A stretch of 64,000 nucleotides of DNA, from positions 2,200,734 through 2,264,733 of the forward strand of contig JABAQM010000001.1 of the NCBI GenBank assembly GCA_019187105.1. The letters are read 5' to 3'. The first letter of the stretch is position 1. Each line of letters begins with the position of its first letter. This document shows, piece by piece, positions 1 through 9,652 of this stretch. Origin of the DNA: Fimbriimonadaceae bacterium. Lineage in GTDB: Bacteria > Armatimonadota > Fimbriimonadia > Fimbriimonadales > Fimbriimonadaceae. The position numbers were made by a program, and so were the translations under genes. The notes under the pieces were generated by a model. It worked only from the letters and a program-made list of their open reading frames with translations. It was not told where the DNA came from and did not search any database.

Positions 1-215
1 CCTACAATCCTCCGGCCGATCCCCGATCGACGCTCGCTTAGGCTCCATTTTTGCATTTCCGAGGTCGAGTGTCAACCCGATACCCGGAGACCGGCCACAC
101 CGCCGGTTGTTGAAAGACGCACTTTGAACCTCAAATCATTCGGAACCGACGAAATGTTTTCCGGCAAATTTGCGCGAGCGGGGCTATGCTGGTAGCTTCC
201 GGAGCGTTGAATGAT

Positions 216-1490
216 ATGCCGATGCTTTCCGTTTGCCTTGGCCTCCTGATTGCCGCCGCCACCGATCGCTTGCCCTTGATGTCCTATATCGACCGAAAGG
301 ATCCATCGATCAAGTGGTCGGAAGCTGCGCCCGAAGGAGACGTGCGGCGATTCAAATTGACCAGCCAGACCTGGCAAGGTGGCGACTGGAACCATGACAT
401 CGCCCTGACGCAGCCGCCTAAGCCGGTGGGGAAGAACACGGCGGTTCTCGTTATCACAGGCGGATCGCCAAACACCCGGGACCTGGTGACGGCCGCCCTC
501 ATTTCCGGCCAGACCGGCCTTCCGGCTGCCATCCTGTTTCAGATTCCGAACCAGCCGCTTTACGATAAGACCGAGGACGACTTGATCGCCCATACGTTCG
601 AGCGCTTTCTGGCGACTGGAGACACCTCTTGGCCTCTGCTTTTCCCGATGACCAAGGCGGCGATCAAAGCGATGGACGCGATCGTGGATCTGACGAAGAA
701 AGATGCGAACCCAATCCGAAAGTTCATCATCGCCGGCGCGAGCAAGCGCGGTTGGACCACGTGGCTGGCGGCAGCGACCCAAGACCCCCGCATTATAGGC
801 ATCGCCCCGATGGTGATCGACACCCTCAACATGCCGGTGCAGCTTAAACACCAGGTGGAGCTCTGGGGAGAATTCAGCTCGGAGATTGCAGATTATACGA
901 AGCGCAATCTGCAGAACCAGCTCAACCAGCCGCGCGGTAAAGAGCTCCTGGCCATGGTCGATCCCTATGCGTACCGCTCCCGGTACCGCGTTCCTACGCT
1001 GATCGTGAACGGGGCCAACGATGAGTACTGGTCCACGGACGCGCTCAACTTCTACTGGAACGATCTTCCGCAGCCCAAATGGGCTTGCATTATCCCCAAT
1101 GTCGGCCACAGTCTCGGCAACGGGATGACGGCGATTCAATCCGTCGCCTCGTTCGCACGGTCACTCTGCGGCGAATTCGAAATGCCCAAGTTCTCTTGGC
1201 AGCATGAAGGAACTGATGCGGAACCCGCGATCAAAATCGATTACATCGGGCCATTACCGGTGACGCTTCGCATTTACTCTGCCGAGAGCGACACGATGGA
1301 CTTTCGAAAGTCGAAGTGGGAGGTGGTGGCGGAGATGAGCCGACAAGCGGGCGATAGCCAAGCCTGGAAACCGAAGATCGTCATCCCCCCGGGCAAGAAG
1401 AACCAGGCCCTTCTCGCTCAGGTGGAATGCGGCGTCATGCCAAACCGGCTGTACCTGTCTTCGCAGGTGAGGCTCATCAAGCGCAAGTAG
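216..1490 (+). CDS. PhoPQ-activated pathogenicity-related (PqaA-type) secreted alpha/beta hydrolase-like protein
   Basis: The protein matches the PhoPQ-activated pathogenicity-related family, whose members have an alpha/beta-hydrolase-like fold and no settled substrate. The recognisable core is the GASKRGWTTW nucleophile-elbow-like segment, in the first half, followed by PMVIDTLNM. A later VNGANDEYWS stretch and a GHSLGNG stretch fit the acid and histidine regions of the fold. An upstream in-frame ATG exists at 186, but a TATGCT -10-like box covers 185-190 and a GGAG sits at 201-204, so I prefer the ATG at 216. This gives about 424 residues starting with a hydrophobic export signal (MPMLSVCLGLLIAAA). 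The next gene converges on it 9 bp away. Confidence 0.78.
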   Translation: MPMLSVCLGLLIAAATDRLPLMSYIDRKDPSIKWSEAAPEGDVRRFKLTSQTWQGGDWNHDIALTQPPKPVGKNTAVLVITGGSPNTRDLVTAALISGQTGLPAAILFQIPNQPLYDKTEDDLIAHTFERFLATGDTSWPLLFPMTKAAIKAMDAIVDLTKKDANPIRKFIIAGASKRGWTTWLAAATQDPRIIGIAPMVIDTLNMPVQLKHQVELWGEFSSEIADYTKRNLQNQLNQPRGKELLAMVDPYAYRSRYRVPTLIVNGANDEYWSTDALNFYWNDLPQPKWACIIPNVGHSLGNGMTAIQSVASFARSLCGEFEMPKFSWQHEGTDAEPAIKIDYIGPLPVTLRIYSAESDTMDFRKSKWEVVAEMSRQAGDSQAWKPKIVIPPGKKNQALLAQVECGVMPNRLYLSSQVRLIKRK

Positions 1491-1499
1491 GCGCCGGAA

Positions 1500-2384
1500 C
1501 TATCCGCCGCCCTGATTGAGCCGCTGCTCAAGCTCGGCTTCAGCCTGACGGGAGAGCTGGAACTCCTTAAGCACCAAATCGATGCTGGAGACAGCGCCGG
1601 AGCCGGGAAGCGCAACCTTGCTGTGAACGATTTCGGAAGAGACCTTCTCAACCTCTTGGGCCAGCAGCTTTAGCCGTTCCGCGATATCGCGCACCGGATA
1701 AAACACCTGTTTGATGTTGGGGCTTTGGTGGGCGTATTCATGCGATTCCGCCTTGGCCACTCGACGAAAATTGTCAAGGGCATCCTCCCAGTCTAGGTCG
1801 AACAAGTCCTCGAAGGCCTCCTTGAGATCCTCCGACTTCTTCCGTTGAGGCTGCCCCACACATTGTGCGCATAAGAGTGTCGCCTCCAGCATCGCCTGGT
1901 CCGCCGCCTGGAGCGACTGCTGCCTGAGCATCGCATAATGTCCGCCCAAGTTCTCGTCACTGCCCCACGCCGGGCCGGTCAGCGACCGGTGAACCGCTGA
2001 CCAGTAGTAGGCGCAGGCTTCCAGGAGCTGGGCTGCGGATGGGTCAAGCTCCTTGTGCAGCTTCCGTGATTCGGCTCGGCTAAAGAGGTCGGTGACGACC
2101 CCGTGTTGGCGCACTTCCTCGTGTTCGATCGAGTTCCTTGGCCGCTTCATCAAGCTGTCGATCCAGGTGGTGATGCTGCCGACGAGCGGCAGACCGACGA
2201 ACACGGTAAGGAGAATTGTCGGGATGAGACTAAAGATCTGATCGACCCCGAAGTAAAAGCCGGTTATCATTCCTGCGAACGCCAAGAAGCCTGCAATGTT
2301 CGGAAGCCCTTTTCGCTTTGGAACTGTCGTCCTCAGGGCGTAATCGAGGTATGCCCCAAAGTTAGGCAGTTTGTTCGATTTCAT
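1500..2384 (-). CDS. Hypothetical membrane-anchored protein
   Basis: I do not recognise this 294-residue protein. Two hydrophobic segments lie near the N terminus (about residues 30-48 and 53-73), preceded by a basic stretch (VPKRKG). The rest is a long soluble helical region rich in Glu, Lys, Gln and Ala, with no recognisable catalytic motif and an AQCVGQP segment holding its paired cysteine region. The C terminus (FQLSRQAEAELEQRLNQ) looks coiled-coil. It is transcribed towards the PqaA-like gene and lies 40 bp downstream of the M42 peptidase, so it may be co-transcribed with that peptidase. A membrane-tethered cytoplasmic domain is the only inference I would make. Confidence 0.7.
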   Translation of the reverse strand: MKSNKLPNFGAYLDYALRTTVPKRKGLPNIAGFLAFAGMITGFYFGVDQIFSLIPTILLTVFVGLPLVGSITTWIDSLMKRPRNSIEHEEVRQHGVVTDLFSRAESRKLHKELDPSAAQLLEACAYYWSAVHRSLTGPAWGSDENLGGHYAMLRQQSLQAADQAMLEATLLCAQCVGQPQRKKSEDLKEAFEDLFDLDWEDALDNFRRVAKAESHEYAHQSPNIKQVFYPVRDIAERLKLLAQEVEKVSSEIVHSKVALPGSGAVSSIDLVLKEFQLSRQAEAELEQRLNQGGG

Positions 2385-2424
2385 TTGTGCGCCCTTCCAC
2401 TTACGTCGTCTGCTGCACCGCCGT

Positions 2425-3501
2425 TTAAGAACGAATCCTCGGCGTGAAATCGGTATCGGGTTTAACTTGTCGGCAATAGGCAGCCATTAGCCGAGCGCAG
2501 TCTTCCACGTCCTTGATGGCCAGCAACTCGCAAGGCGTGTGCATGTATCGTAGCGGCACCCCCAGAATGCCGGTCGCCATTCCTCCCATGTTGATTTGCA
2601 TGGCGTTGCCATCGGTACCGGTACCACCCGGCGCGACGTCGACTTGGTAGGGAATCTCTTCGGCCTTGGCTCCGGCCACGATCATCTCGAACACGATCGG
2701 GTTGGAGTTTGCTCCCCGCATTACGCTCGGGCCTTTTCCGACATCGAGCTGCCCGTATCGCATCTTGCTGACGCCGGGATAGTCGATCGCGTGGTTCACG
2801 TCGACGGCGAGCCCGGTTTGGGGGGCGATTCCGAAACTGGCCGTTCGGGCGCCGCGAAGGCCGATCTCTTCTTGTACCGTCGCAACCGCGTAAACGCCGA
2901 CCCCTGGATCGAGTCCGCCATCGTTCTTGAGCAGCCGCAGAGCTTCGGCCACGATAAAGCTTCCCATTTTGTTGTCGAAGCCGCGTGCGGTCGCCCGGTC
3001 CCCCATCAGCATTTGAAACTCGTACTGGATCGTGGCAACGTCGCCGAGAGAGACGACGGATTCTGCCTCCGCTCGGCTGCTCGCTCCGATGTCGATCCAT
3101 AGGTCCTTGAGCTCCGGTTTCTTCTTGCGTTCGTCCTCTTCCAACAGATGGATCGCCTTTCGCCCGATGACTCCCGGGACCCGCTCCTTGCCGTGAACCC
3201 AGACCCTTTGCCCAACCGGGATGGTGCTGTCCTGCCCACCGATTGCGGAGAAGGACAAGAACCCTTCGTCTGAGATGTAGTGGACGATAAACCCGATCTC
3301 GTCCATATGCCCGGCAAGCATGATCTTCATCTCCGCTTCTGGATTTGCGATCGCCCAAACGTTGCCGTGAACGTCGGTGTGAATGCGGTCTGCAAAATCC
3401 TTGCAGTAGGCCCGGTAGATCTCGGCGGCATGCTCCTCGTAGCCCGAAGGGGAGGGAACATTCACGATCTGCTGGAAAAAGGCGAGCGACTCTGCGCGCA
3501 T
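2425..3501 (-). CDS. M42 family metallo-aminopeptidase
   Basis: This is a cytoplasmic dinuclear zinc or cobalt aminopeptidase of family M42 (YsdC/FrvX/PepA-like tetrahedral peptidases). Metal ligands are visible in order: H65 in AGHMDE, D176 in RGFDNKMG, the catalytic pair E211-E212 in VQEEIGLRG, D234 in AVDVNH and H321 in RYMHTP. The length of 358 is normal for the family. The PDZ-like insert between the first and second ligand segments (about 75-165) is present. The family trims N-terminal residues from peptides, sometimes with a preference for acidic ones; that preference cannot be read here. An overlapping AGGATACTC element at 3512-3520 gives TATCCT for this gene and GATACT for the divergent csaA. 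Confidence 0.93.
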   Translation of the reverse strand: MRAESLAFFQQIVNVPSPSGYEEHAAEIYRAYCKDFADRIHTDVHGNVWAIANPEAEMKIMLAGHMDEIGFIVHYISDEGFLSFSAIGGQDSTIPVGQRVWVHGKERVPGVIGRKAIHLLEEDERKKKPELKDLWIDIGASSRAEAESVVSLGDVATIQYEFQMLMGDRATARGFDNKMGSFIVAEALRLLKNDGGLDPGVGVYAVATVQEEIGLRGARTASFGIAPQTGLAVDVNHAIDYPGVSKMRYGQLDVGKGPSVMRGANSNPIVFEMIVAGAKAEEIPYQVDVAPGGTGTDGNAMQINMGGMATGILGVPLRYMHTPCELLAIKDVEDCARLMAAYCRQVKPDTDFTPRIRS

Positions 3502-3565
3502 GGGTTGCTAAAGGATACTCGCGCGACTCATCTGCACCACGGAGCCAGGTATCTTCCCGACCGAA

Positions 3566-3898
3566 GTGACCGCTTACGACGCCTTCCAGCAGGTCGACAT
3601 GAGGCTAGGCCGCATCCTTCGTGCGGAACCCAATGAGGCCGCCCGCAAGCCCTCGTACAAAATGTGGATCGACTTCGGATCGGAAATCGGCGAGCGGACG
3701 AGCAGCGCTCAACTGACCGACCTGTACCAACCTGAAGACCTCGTGGGCCGACTGGTTATTGCCGCGGTGAACTTCGGCGAACGGAGCATCGCCGGCTTTC
3801 CTTCGCAGGTGCTGGTCCTTGGCGTCCCTGGGCCCAATGGAGAAGTTATCCTGCTGCAACCCGAGCGGGATGCTCCACTCGGCGCGAAGGTGTTTTGA
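3566..3898 (+). CDS. csaA: CsaA-type tRNA-binding chaperone
   Basis: At 110 residues this is the usual size for CsaA, a dimeric OB-fold protein of the tRNA-binding (Trbp111-like) family proposed to act as a chaperone for exported proteins. Conserved family stretches are VDMRLGRIL, RKPSYKMWIDFG and SSAQLTDLY, plus VIAAVNF near the C terminus. The start is a GTG, chosen because the conserved domain begins right after it and no ATG lies upstream in frame. A GATACT -10-like box at 3514-3519 would give a leader of about 40 nt. It is divergent from the M42 peptidase and followed after 25 bp by ndk. Confidence 0.93.
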   Translation: MTAYDAFQQVDMRLGRILRAEPNEAARKPSYKMWIDFGSEIGERTSSAQLTDLYQPEDLVGRLVIAAVNFGERSIAGFPSQVLVLGVPGPNGEVILLQPERDAPLGAKVF

Positions 3899-3923
3899 CC
3901 GCCGGTATCCTTGATGGCGATCC

Positions 3924-4337
3924 ATGGAGACCACCCTTGTCCTCATCAAACCCGGCGGCGTCAAAAGAAGCTTGATCGGCGAAATCACGCGCCGCATCGA
4001 GCAGCGCGACCTTCGAATCGTCGGAATGAAACTGATTCACGCCGACCGAGCTACCGTGGAGGAGCATTACGACGAGCACCGTGAGCGACCGTTTTTCAAA
4101 GACGTTTGTGATTACCTCACGAGCGGCGCCATCGTCGCCATGGCTGTGCAGGGTGTGAATGCGGTCAAAGCGATCCGCACCATGATGGGCGCAACCAATC
4201 CCCTGGAAGCCACGCCGGGCACGGTTCGGGGCGACTTCGCTCTAACGATCGACGACAATCTGACCCACTCGAGTGCCGATGCCGAAGCCGCCGAGCGCGA
4301 GCTTGGACTTTGGTTTAAAGAGGGCTTGGTTTCTTAG
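3924..4337 (+). CDS. ndk: Nucleoside diphosphate kinase
   Basis: Transfers the gamma phosphate of ATP to nucleoside diphosphates through a phosphohistidine. The 137-residue protein has the family's standard length. It begins with TLVLIKPGGVKR, contains the ATNPLEATPGTVRGDF nucleotide-site segment, and carries the catalytic His115 in DNLTHSSADA. In most family members the residue after this histidine is Gly (HGSD); here it is Ser, a mild variation next to the active site. A TATCCT -10-like box at 3906-3911 lies 12 nt before the ATG, so ndk may have its own promoter as well as reading through from csaA. Confidence 0.97.
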   Translation: METTLVLIKPGGVKRSLIGEITRRIEQRDLRIVGMKLIHADRATVEEHYDEHRERPFFKDVCDYLTSGAIVAMAVQGVNAVKAIRTMMGATNPLEATPGTVRGDFALTIDDNLTHSSADAEAAERELGLWFKEGLVS

Positions 4338-4349
4338 ATTTATAAGACC

Positions 4350-4372
4350 TATAGGACCTGCAAAGTCCTATA
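4350..4372. terminator. Bidirectional hairpin between convergent ndk and glyA
   Basis: A perfect 8-bp inverted repeat, TATAGGAC (4350-4357) and GTCCTATA (4365-4372), with a 7-nt loop, sits between the stop codons of ndk (+) and glyA (-); glyA's stop lies inside the right arm. It has no long T-run, so rho-independent termination is uncertain. The same TAGGAC/CCTATA vocabulary reappears downstream of atpD and of the GH2 gene. Confidence 0.5.
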
Positions 4373-5633
4373 CATGAATCGGGAATCTCTTGGTCAGAGC
4401 GACGACTTCTGCTCTCACGCCATTTAGCGCGGCTTCGTCCTCCCGGTTTCGCAGGGCGCGGGCGATCAGCGAGGCGATCGTTGCCATCTCCGGTTCACGC
4501 ATGCCTCTGGTCGTGACCGCCGGCGTTCCCAACCGAATGCCGGAGGTCACGAAGGGTTTCTCGGGGTCGTTGGGTATCGAATTCTTGTTCGTCGTAATGT
4601 TGACCGTGTCGAGCACGTGCTGGGCGATTTTGCCATTGACGCCGAAGGGCCGAAGGTCGACAAGCATCAGGTGCGAATCGGTGCCTCCGCTCACGATGCG
4701 GAAGCCTTCGGCGATCATGGCCTCGGCGAGGGCGTGGGCGTTCTTCCGGATCTGAGCTTGGTAGGTCTTGAATTCTGGCCGGAGGGCTTCGCCGAAGCAC
4801 ACCGCTTTCGCCGCGATGACATGCATCAGTGGGCCGCCCTGGATGCCCGGAAACACCATCATGTTGATCGGCTTGCTCAGCTCTTCGTCGTTCCAAAGGA
4901 TCATCCCGCCGCGGGGTCCGCGAATGCTCTTGTGGGTGGTGGACGTGACCACGTGGCAGTGAGGAATCGGCGAGGGATACTCTCCGGCCGCGATGAGCCC
5001 GCTGTAGTGAGCCATGTCGCACATGTGAATGGCTCCGACTTCGTCGGCGATCTCGCGAATGCGCTTGAAGTCGAACTGGCGTGAATAGGCGGTCGCGCCG
5101 CTGACGATGATCTTCGGCTTATGCTCGACGGCGAGCCGGTGGAACTCATCGTAGTCGATCAGTTCGGTTTCCGAATCGACTCCGTAGGGAACCACATTAT
5201 AAAACTGGCCGCTGAAATTGACCGGCGAACCGTGGGTGAGGTGACCGCCGTGGGCCAGGTTCATCGCCATGAGCGTATCGCCGGGTTTCATGAAGGCAAA
5301 GTAGACGGCCATGTTCGCTCCTGCTCCGCAGTGGGGCTGGACGTTGGCAAAGCTGCAACCGAAGAGCTGCTTCACACGCTCGATCGCGAGCGTCTCGGCT
5401 TCGTCGACGACCTCGCATCCGCCGTAGTAGCGCTTGCCCGGATAGCCCTCCGCGTACTTGTCGGTCAGGACCGACATCATCGCCTGGCGGACGGCGAGGC
5501 TGGCGATGTTCTCGCTTGCGATCAGCTCAAGGTTGTGCTCTTGCCGCTCCTCTTCCCGACGCAGGATGTCGGCGACGGCGGGATCGCCTTCGGCGAGGGG
5601 AATGCGGTGGGGATGAACAGTCGCGGTCGGCAT
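4368..5633 (-). CDS. glyA: Serine hydroxymethyltransferase
   Basis: PLP enzyme that interconverts serine and glycine while producing methylene-tetrahydrofolate, the main source of one-carbon units. The schiff-base lysine is K235 in [10 protein letters not shown]. Other family signatures are ELIASEN near residue 40, the [13 protein letters not shown] block at 60-72 and the CDMAHYSGL block near 205-213. The open frame extends to 5801, but the family's N terminus begins at the ATG at 5633 ([10 protein letters not shown]), giving 421 residues, the normal length. The upstream part of the frame has no homology-like content and overlaps the divergent lipoprotein gene. I saw no glycine-riboswitch-like structure upstream. 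Confidence 0.97.
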   Translation of the reverse strand: MPTATVHPHRIPLAEGDPAVADILRREEERQEHNLELIASENIASLAVRQAMMSVLTDKYAEGYPGKRYYGGCEVVDEAETLAIERVKQLFGCSFANVQPHCGAGANMAVYFAFMKPGDTLMAMNLAHGGHLTHGSPVNFSGQFYNVVPYGVDSETELIDYDEFHRLAVEHKPKIIVSGATAYSRQFDFKRIREIADEVGAIHMCDMAHYSGLIAAGEYPSPIPHCHVVTSTTHKSIRGPRGGMILWNDEELSKPINMMVFPGIQGGPLMHVIAAKAVCFGEALRPEFKTYQAQIRKNAHALAEAMIAEGFRIVSGGTDSHLMLVDLRPFGVNGKIAQHVLDTVNITTNKNSIPNDPEKPFVTSGIRLGTPAVTTRGMREPEMATIASLIARALRNREDEAALNGVRAEVVALTKRFPIHV

Positions 5634-5730
5634 GGCTCTATTGTGGGCGAACAACGGTTGATGGGTTTGCCAACGATGTGCCATTTTGATCGACGAACGG
5701 CTCTTGGCGTCCAGTTGCCAACGACCAACC

Positions 5731-5760
5731 TTGGATTCTGGGTGCCCTCTCAGGTACAAA
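5731..5760 (+). promoter_or_regulatory. Putative promoter directly upstream of the 5768 lipoprotein
   Basis: TTGGAT (5731-5736), an 18-bp spacer and TACAAA (5755-5760) form a plausible sigma-70 promoter. The -10 box ends 7 nt before the GTG at 5768, so the transcript would start at or next to the start codon. Confidence 0.4.
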
Positions 5761-5767
5761 TCACCCA

Positions 5768-7054
5768 GTGAGAGCGATGATTGCCGCCATCCTCGGATCA
5801 CTCCTCCTCGCGGGATGCGGAGGGAGTGGGGTTATCAGTGCGGCGACCAACGCCAAGCTCGATGCCGCTTACGCGACCACGATTTCCGCATACATCGCCG
5901 ATCCCCTATGGGAAACTCGGGATGCTTACGACGCTGCCCACGATCTCCTGATCCCTCTCACCCACGCGTTCCAAAACGGGGAAGAAGCCAGGATCCAAGC
6001 ATTCGCCGAATTTTACGCTCGCTTTCTCAATGATGGCCAGGCGACCCTGGTTCAGGGGGGCAAGCTGACCGAGACCCAGTGGACCTATGTTCTTGGCCGG
6101 TTCATCGCTCTCGCCGCTCAATACGGCCTCACGGACAGGCTCCCTGCTGGGTTGGTCGACTACGCGTGCAGCCAGCTCAGGCGGTTCTGGCTCGACGATC
6201 CCGCATGGCAATGGGACCGTGCGCCCTTTGCAAACATGCGCGATCGCATCGCCTGGAAAATGGGATCCGGACCCTTTAAATTCGGCTACTACAAGGGCAT
6301 TATCGACGAGGACTATTTCTGCCTGGGCCTGGGAGCAGACCTTGCCGGCTATCTTAGGATCGCGGCCCCCAACGATGAGCGCCGCAAGCTGGCCGACGAG
6401 GTTTGCGCCGTTTTTGAACAGGTGGTCGAGGTCCGGGGAGAGTTTCTTCCTAACGGCGGGTGGCTCTTCGACAAAGGCACCTGGCACGAGCATCCCGTTT
6501 TCCATTTCGCCGGTTCGTCCCGGCTCGAAAAGGGGCAACCGAAAGCCCTCGTGCCCGACATCTCGGAAGACAGCGCCCATCACATGCGGTGGGCAGCGCT
6601 CCTGCATTCGCTCGAGATGGGCTTCGAGCCGGGACATCCGGCCAGAACCTTGGCCCGGCGTGCGCTTGCGGGGCTCGAGCACCAGTTTCTCGACTTCGTC
6701 GTCACGCCTCCCAGCGACGAGTTTCCGGGCTACCGGGCCACGAACTACATCGATGGTCGGAACGGTCTGTACCGCTGGGATAACGACACCGCGGTCGGGT
6801 ACGGGCCCCATGGCCTCAGCTACACGCTAACCGAGGGCTGGTGGCCCCTGTTCGGCACCTCGCGAACAAGGGACTTTTATAAGGCGCTGGCCGGCAGGGC
6901 GCCCTTCAACCCTCAGGTCGTCGAACTCTATCGCAATCCACTCGTTGTCCGAACGAGGCATCCGCTCGTGAACGACACCGCACCGCTGATCAACGATTTT
7001 CGGTGGGTTCAGCTCGAACTGGGCAGCCGCTTACGCTCCGAAAGTCCACCCTAA
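5768..7054 (+). CDS. Predicted lipoprotein of unknown function
   Basis: The N terminus is a lipoprotein signal ending in the lipobox LLAGC, so the mature protein should be lipid-anchored on the outer face of the inner membrane or on the outer membrane. The start used is the GTG at 5768; an ATG three codons in would still give a full signal. The remaining 400 or so residues are rich in Trp, Tyr and His and read like a globular helical domain (for example [46 protein letters not shown]). The pattern recalls alpha/alpha-toroid enzymes acting on polysaccharides, but I see no motif that proves it. Its stop overlaps the stop of the convergent next gene by 4 bp. Confidence 0.8.
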   Translation: MRAMIAAILGSLLLAGCGGSGVISAATNAKLDAAYATTISAYIADPLWETRDAYDAAHDLLIPLTHAFQNGEEARIQAFAEFYARFLNDGQATLVQGGKLTETQWTYVLGRFIALAAQYGLTDRLPAGLVDYACSQLRRFWLDDPAWQWDRAPFANMRDRIAWKMGSGPFKFGYYKGIIDEDYFCLGLGADLAGYLRIAAPNDERRKLADEVCAVFEQVVEVRGEFLPNGGWLFDKGTWHEHPVFHFAGSSRLEKGQPKALVPDISEDSAHHMRWAALLHSLEMGFEPGHPARTLARRALAGLEHQFLDFVVTPPSDEFPGYRATNYIDGRNGLYRWDNDTAVGYGPHGLSYTLTEGWWPLFGTSRTRDFYKALAGRAPFNPQVVELYRNPLVVRTRHPLVNDTAPLINDFRWVQLELGSRLRSESPP

Positions 7055-8106
7055 CCGGTTTGGGATGCCTGGGCGGTGTGGGCGGTGACCATTTGATAGT
7101 GATCCTGCAGCCATTCCGCTCGAATGCACATGCTAACCGCGAGCAGGCTCATCAAGCCGGGGATGTAGCAGGTATTCGGAACGAAGGAAGTAAACTCCAG
7201 CTTGCCTTCTTCCAGGCCCCACGAGCCCATGAATTGGCTGCGCCTCCACTCCGTCCTTTCCAAGCTATTGAGTTGCAGGGCGACTTCGGCTCCGTGGCGA
7301 AGGTCGAGCTCATAAGGCAGTCGAAGGACGATGTGCAGTCCATATCCCAGGTCCGGGTGCGGATGCCTCGCATCGACTTCGAGCTTCATGATCGGCTTAT
7401 GCCCGGTGTAGTTCTTGTCAGGGATCGGGAATTCCCCCTCGAGGAAGCTATGCTTGTCGGATTGCGTGTTGTGCGCCAGCCGCTCGATGTGGAAATACAG
7501 ATCCTCCCATTCGGGACCGCCCTCCCATCGGCTTGGTGGCGCACCCATCGGCTTGAAGAACTGTGCCGCTGCGTTTAGCATCGGGTGGATCTGGGGTCGC
7601 ATTCCCCGCTGGGGATGTTCGCTCACCGCGGGGACGGCATTAAGCGACCTGGCGAGGTGGTGAGCCAGGTTATTGGCCTCGATAATCTGGAGGCAGGCCG
7701 CTGCCACGAAGATGTGGGCGATCGGCTGCGAATGGTCCATGTCGAGGAGGGCGCTGCAACAAAGCCGGTATTTGTCATCCTCCGGGCTGTAGACCACGCC
7801 GCTCATCGTCTCGTGATCGATGGCGCCGAACATGGCCGCACTCAGGGTATGGCATTTGCCGCGGCCAAGCAAGAAATCGGATTCGGCGTGGACGCGGTAC
7901 GTGGTGTCGGCATGCTGATAAACGCCGTCATCCGCCCAGACCCGCTGCTTGAATTCGCCCGACCACCACGTGAAGCCCCGTGGCTCGCTTACGATCCACT
8001 CTGGCTCGATCTTCATCGTCTCGAAGAACTGAGCCACTGCGGCAATGCCGGGATCGGCCTTGGACTGCCAGGTCTGTCGTGCAGAACCTCCTAACTTTCC
8101 TACCAT
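7051..8106 (-). CDS. Hypothetical protein
   Basis: I do not recognise this 351-residue soluble protein. It has no signal peptide or membrane segment. It contains a Trp-rich start (EPRGFTWWSGEFKQRVWADDGV), a middle segment with paired cysteines (YRLCCSALLD), and a C-terminal half with alternating beta-like segments. The overall look, two similar-sized alpha/beta halves, recalls sensory or chaperone-like YbjN/T3SS-chaperone folds, but this is only an impression. The start is uncertain: a TATACT box ends 1 nt before the ATG, and an AGGAGG lies about 16 nt inside the frame with no canonical start codon at the right distance. Confidence 0.7.
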   Translation of the reverse strand: MVGKLGGSARQTWQSKADPGIAAVAQFFETMKIEPEWIVSEPRGFTWWSGEFKQRVWADDGVYQHADTTYRVHAESDFLLGRGKCHTLSAAMFGAIDHETMSGVVYSPEDDKYRLCCSALLDMDHSQPIAHIFVAAACLQIIEANNLAHHLARSLNAVPAVSEHPQRGMRPQIHPMLNAAAQFFKPMGAPPSRWEGGPEWEDLYFHIERLAHNTQSDKHSFLEGEFPIPDKNYTGHKPIMKLEVDARHPHPDLGYGLHIVLRLPYELDLRHGAEVALQLNSLERTEWRRSQFMGSWGLEEGKLEFTSFVPNTCYIPGLMSLLAVSMCIRAEWLQDHYQMVTAHTAQASQTG

Positions 8107-8180
8107 CAGTATAGGCAGGTTTGTTATGGCTACGGTTCCGAAACGTTAAACGATTCAGTTTGTTCGCGTCGGCTGGCTGG

Positions 8181-9575
8181 CTACGCCGTTCCGGGGCGCC
8201 GCTCATGCAAGATCCTCAGCGAGAGAAGCCACCCGATCGTTATGCAAAGCAGGCAGCCGGCGAAGGGGGCATAGCGCCCAAAGTCGGGGCCAAGTCCGAT
8301 CACTTCGCCCACGGGTCCGAGACGCTCGTACAGCAGCGAGCCGATCGGTGCACCGATCATCGCCCCGACACCCTGTGCGGTCATGACGGCACCGAGGTTT
8401 GCCGCACGTTTCGCGGGATCGATCTCGGCCACGCTCGCAAACCAGGCGGGAATCGCGAGCAGGAACCCGAGCCCGACCGGCATGCCCCCAATGGCGAGGA
8501 AGAGCGAATTCCGGGCTGCCGGGATAACCATGCCGGATGCAATGACGAGTAAGCCGAGGACGCAGAGTCCCATCCCAAGGTGAACCGCGCGTGCGCGGCC
8601 AATGCGGTCGCCAAGGGCCGACATCGGCGCATTGAGGAATGCCATCGCCAGGACGGCAGGCAAGACCAGCAGTCCGAAGCTCGACTCCGACATCTTGAAT
8701 TGGTCTTCGGCGAAGAGCTTGATGATGGTCATGGGGAACCCGATGCCGGCGAACGTCACGAATGCAAGCAGGAGGTACTGCGGAATCGTATGCAGAGAGG
8801 TGACCACGGTCGAAAGGTCTGGCCCCTCGCCAGCGGCCGCGGCTGCGGATCGCTGCGCCCGTTTCTCCCGCTCTGACGGCAGGGTGCGAAACGCCATGAC
8901 GGCGGCGACGAGAAACAGCCCAGCGGCAAAGTAGAGGCTTGGAGACCGGGAACCCGTCCAGGGATCGAGCCAGCGGCCGAGCAAGTCGTTGGCGATGCCG
9001 CCCAGGGGGAGCGCGAGGGCGACGCCGACCAGGTAGCAGAGGTTCAGCAGAGACATCGCCTGCTGGCGCTTGCGGTCCTCGACCGTCTCGCTCATGAGGG
9101 CAAATGCAGCGGGCCAGAGCATGGCCGCTCCCAGCCCGTCCAGAGCTCGCAGACCCATGATCGCGATCGTCTCGCCGTAACCCCAATGCCGGGGCACCGC
9201 CAGGGTGAGAACGGCGGTCAAGACCGTCATCGCCGGCCCGATGACAATGAGCCGCTTCCGCCCGACGCGATCGGCTAGATGCCCCATCGGGCTCTTGAAG
9301 AGGGCCTCCGACAGCAGAAACGAGACGACGACCAGGCCGATGACGCTCTCGCCAAATCCGCGGTCGAATTTGAGATAGACGGGCATCGCCGAGATGTTCA
9401 GCACGGCATAGCCGATTTCGGCAAGCAGGGCGATGGTTAGGAGGCGTCGAACGCCGGGAATCCGCCACAGTTTTGTGGTGACCGGACCGGGCTCCAGGGG
9501 ATTGGGCACCAATTGCGGGTTAGCGGTTGAGAGCTGGTCCAGCGATTCCTCCCGCTCGGTTCTACCCGTTGCCAT
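8181..9575 (-). CDS. Major facilitator superfamily transporter
   Basis: A 464-residue inner-membrane protein with about 12 hydrophobic segments in two halves separated by a charged cytoplasmic loop (around residues 235-255, with a run of Arg, Lys and Ala). The loop between segments 2 and 3 carries the MFS signature PMGHLADRVGRKRL, and the equivalent loop of the second half reads APMSALGDRIGRARA. This fits a drug/metabolite:H+ antiporter-like MFS protein; the substrate cannot be told. It lies just downstream of the rpsI terminator but is oriented away from it with its own upstream region, so it is probably a separate transcript. Confidence 0.92.
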   Translation of the reverse strand: MATGRTEREESLDQLSTANPQLVPNPLEPGPVTTKLWRIPGVRRLLTIALLAEIGYAVLNISAMPVYLKFDRGFGESVIGLVVVSFLLSEALFKSPMGHLADRVGRKRLIVIGPAMTVLTAVLTLAVPRHWGYGETIAIMGLRALDGLGAAMLWPAAFALMSETVEDRKRQQAMSLLNLCYLVGVALALPLGGIANDLLGRWLDPWTGSRSPSLYFAAGLFLVAAVMAFRTLPSEREKRAQRSAAAAAGEGPDLSTVVTSLHTIPQYLLLAFVTFAGIGFPMTIIKLFAEDQFKMSESSFGLLVLPAVLAMAFLNAPMSALGDRIGRARAVHLGMGLCVLGLLVIASGMVIPAARNSLFLAIGGMPVGLGFLLAIPAWFASVAEIDPAKRAANLGAVMTAQGVGAMIGAPIGSLLYERLGPVGEVIGLGPDFGRYAPFAGCLLCITIGWLLSLRILHERRPGTA

Positions 9576-9600
9576 TGTTGGTTCTTACGCTTGGGCGATG

Positions 9601-9627
9601 AAAAAGGGGTGCGCGAAGGCACCCCTT
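9601..9627 (-). terminator. Rho-independent terminator of the rpmJ-rpsI operon
   Basis: A 9-bp perfect stem, AAGGGGTGC (9604-9612) with GCACCCCTT (9619-9627), and a 6-nt loop lies 25 bp past the rpsI stop. Read on the minus strand, the stem is followed by TTTTT, the classic intrinsic terminator form. Confidence 0.85.
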
Positions 9628-9652
9628 AAATCCGCTTGACCCGAGCGTAGTC

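Noticed and set aside
1-215. Additional gene at the left edge
   Set aside because: No frame with family content or a start/stop pair beyond shadows; the region only shows a short CCGG hairpin and a TATGCT box.
72-1139. Long antisense open frame of 355 codons across the PqaA-like gene
   Set aside because: It is the reverse frame of a well-recognised gene in high-GC DNA, with Arg/Gly/Val-rich composition and no domain pattern.
5634-5767. Glycine riboswitch before glyA
   Set aside because: The 134-bp region has no tandem aptamer-like stems and is partly occupied by the promoter of the divergent lipoprotein gene.
8041-8106. Alternative start inside the 7051-8106 gene after an internal AGGAGG
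   Set aside because: No ATG, GTG or TTG lies in frame within 12 nt of that sequence, so the annotated ATG was kept with lower confidence.
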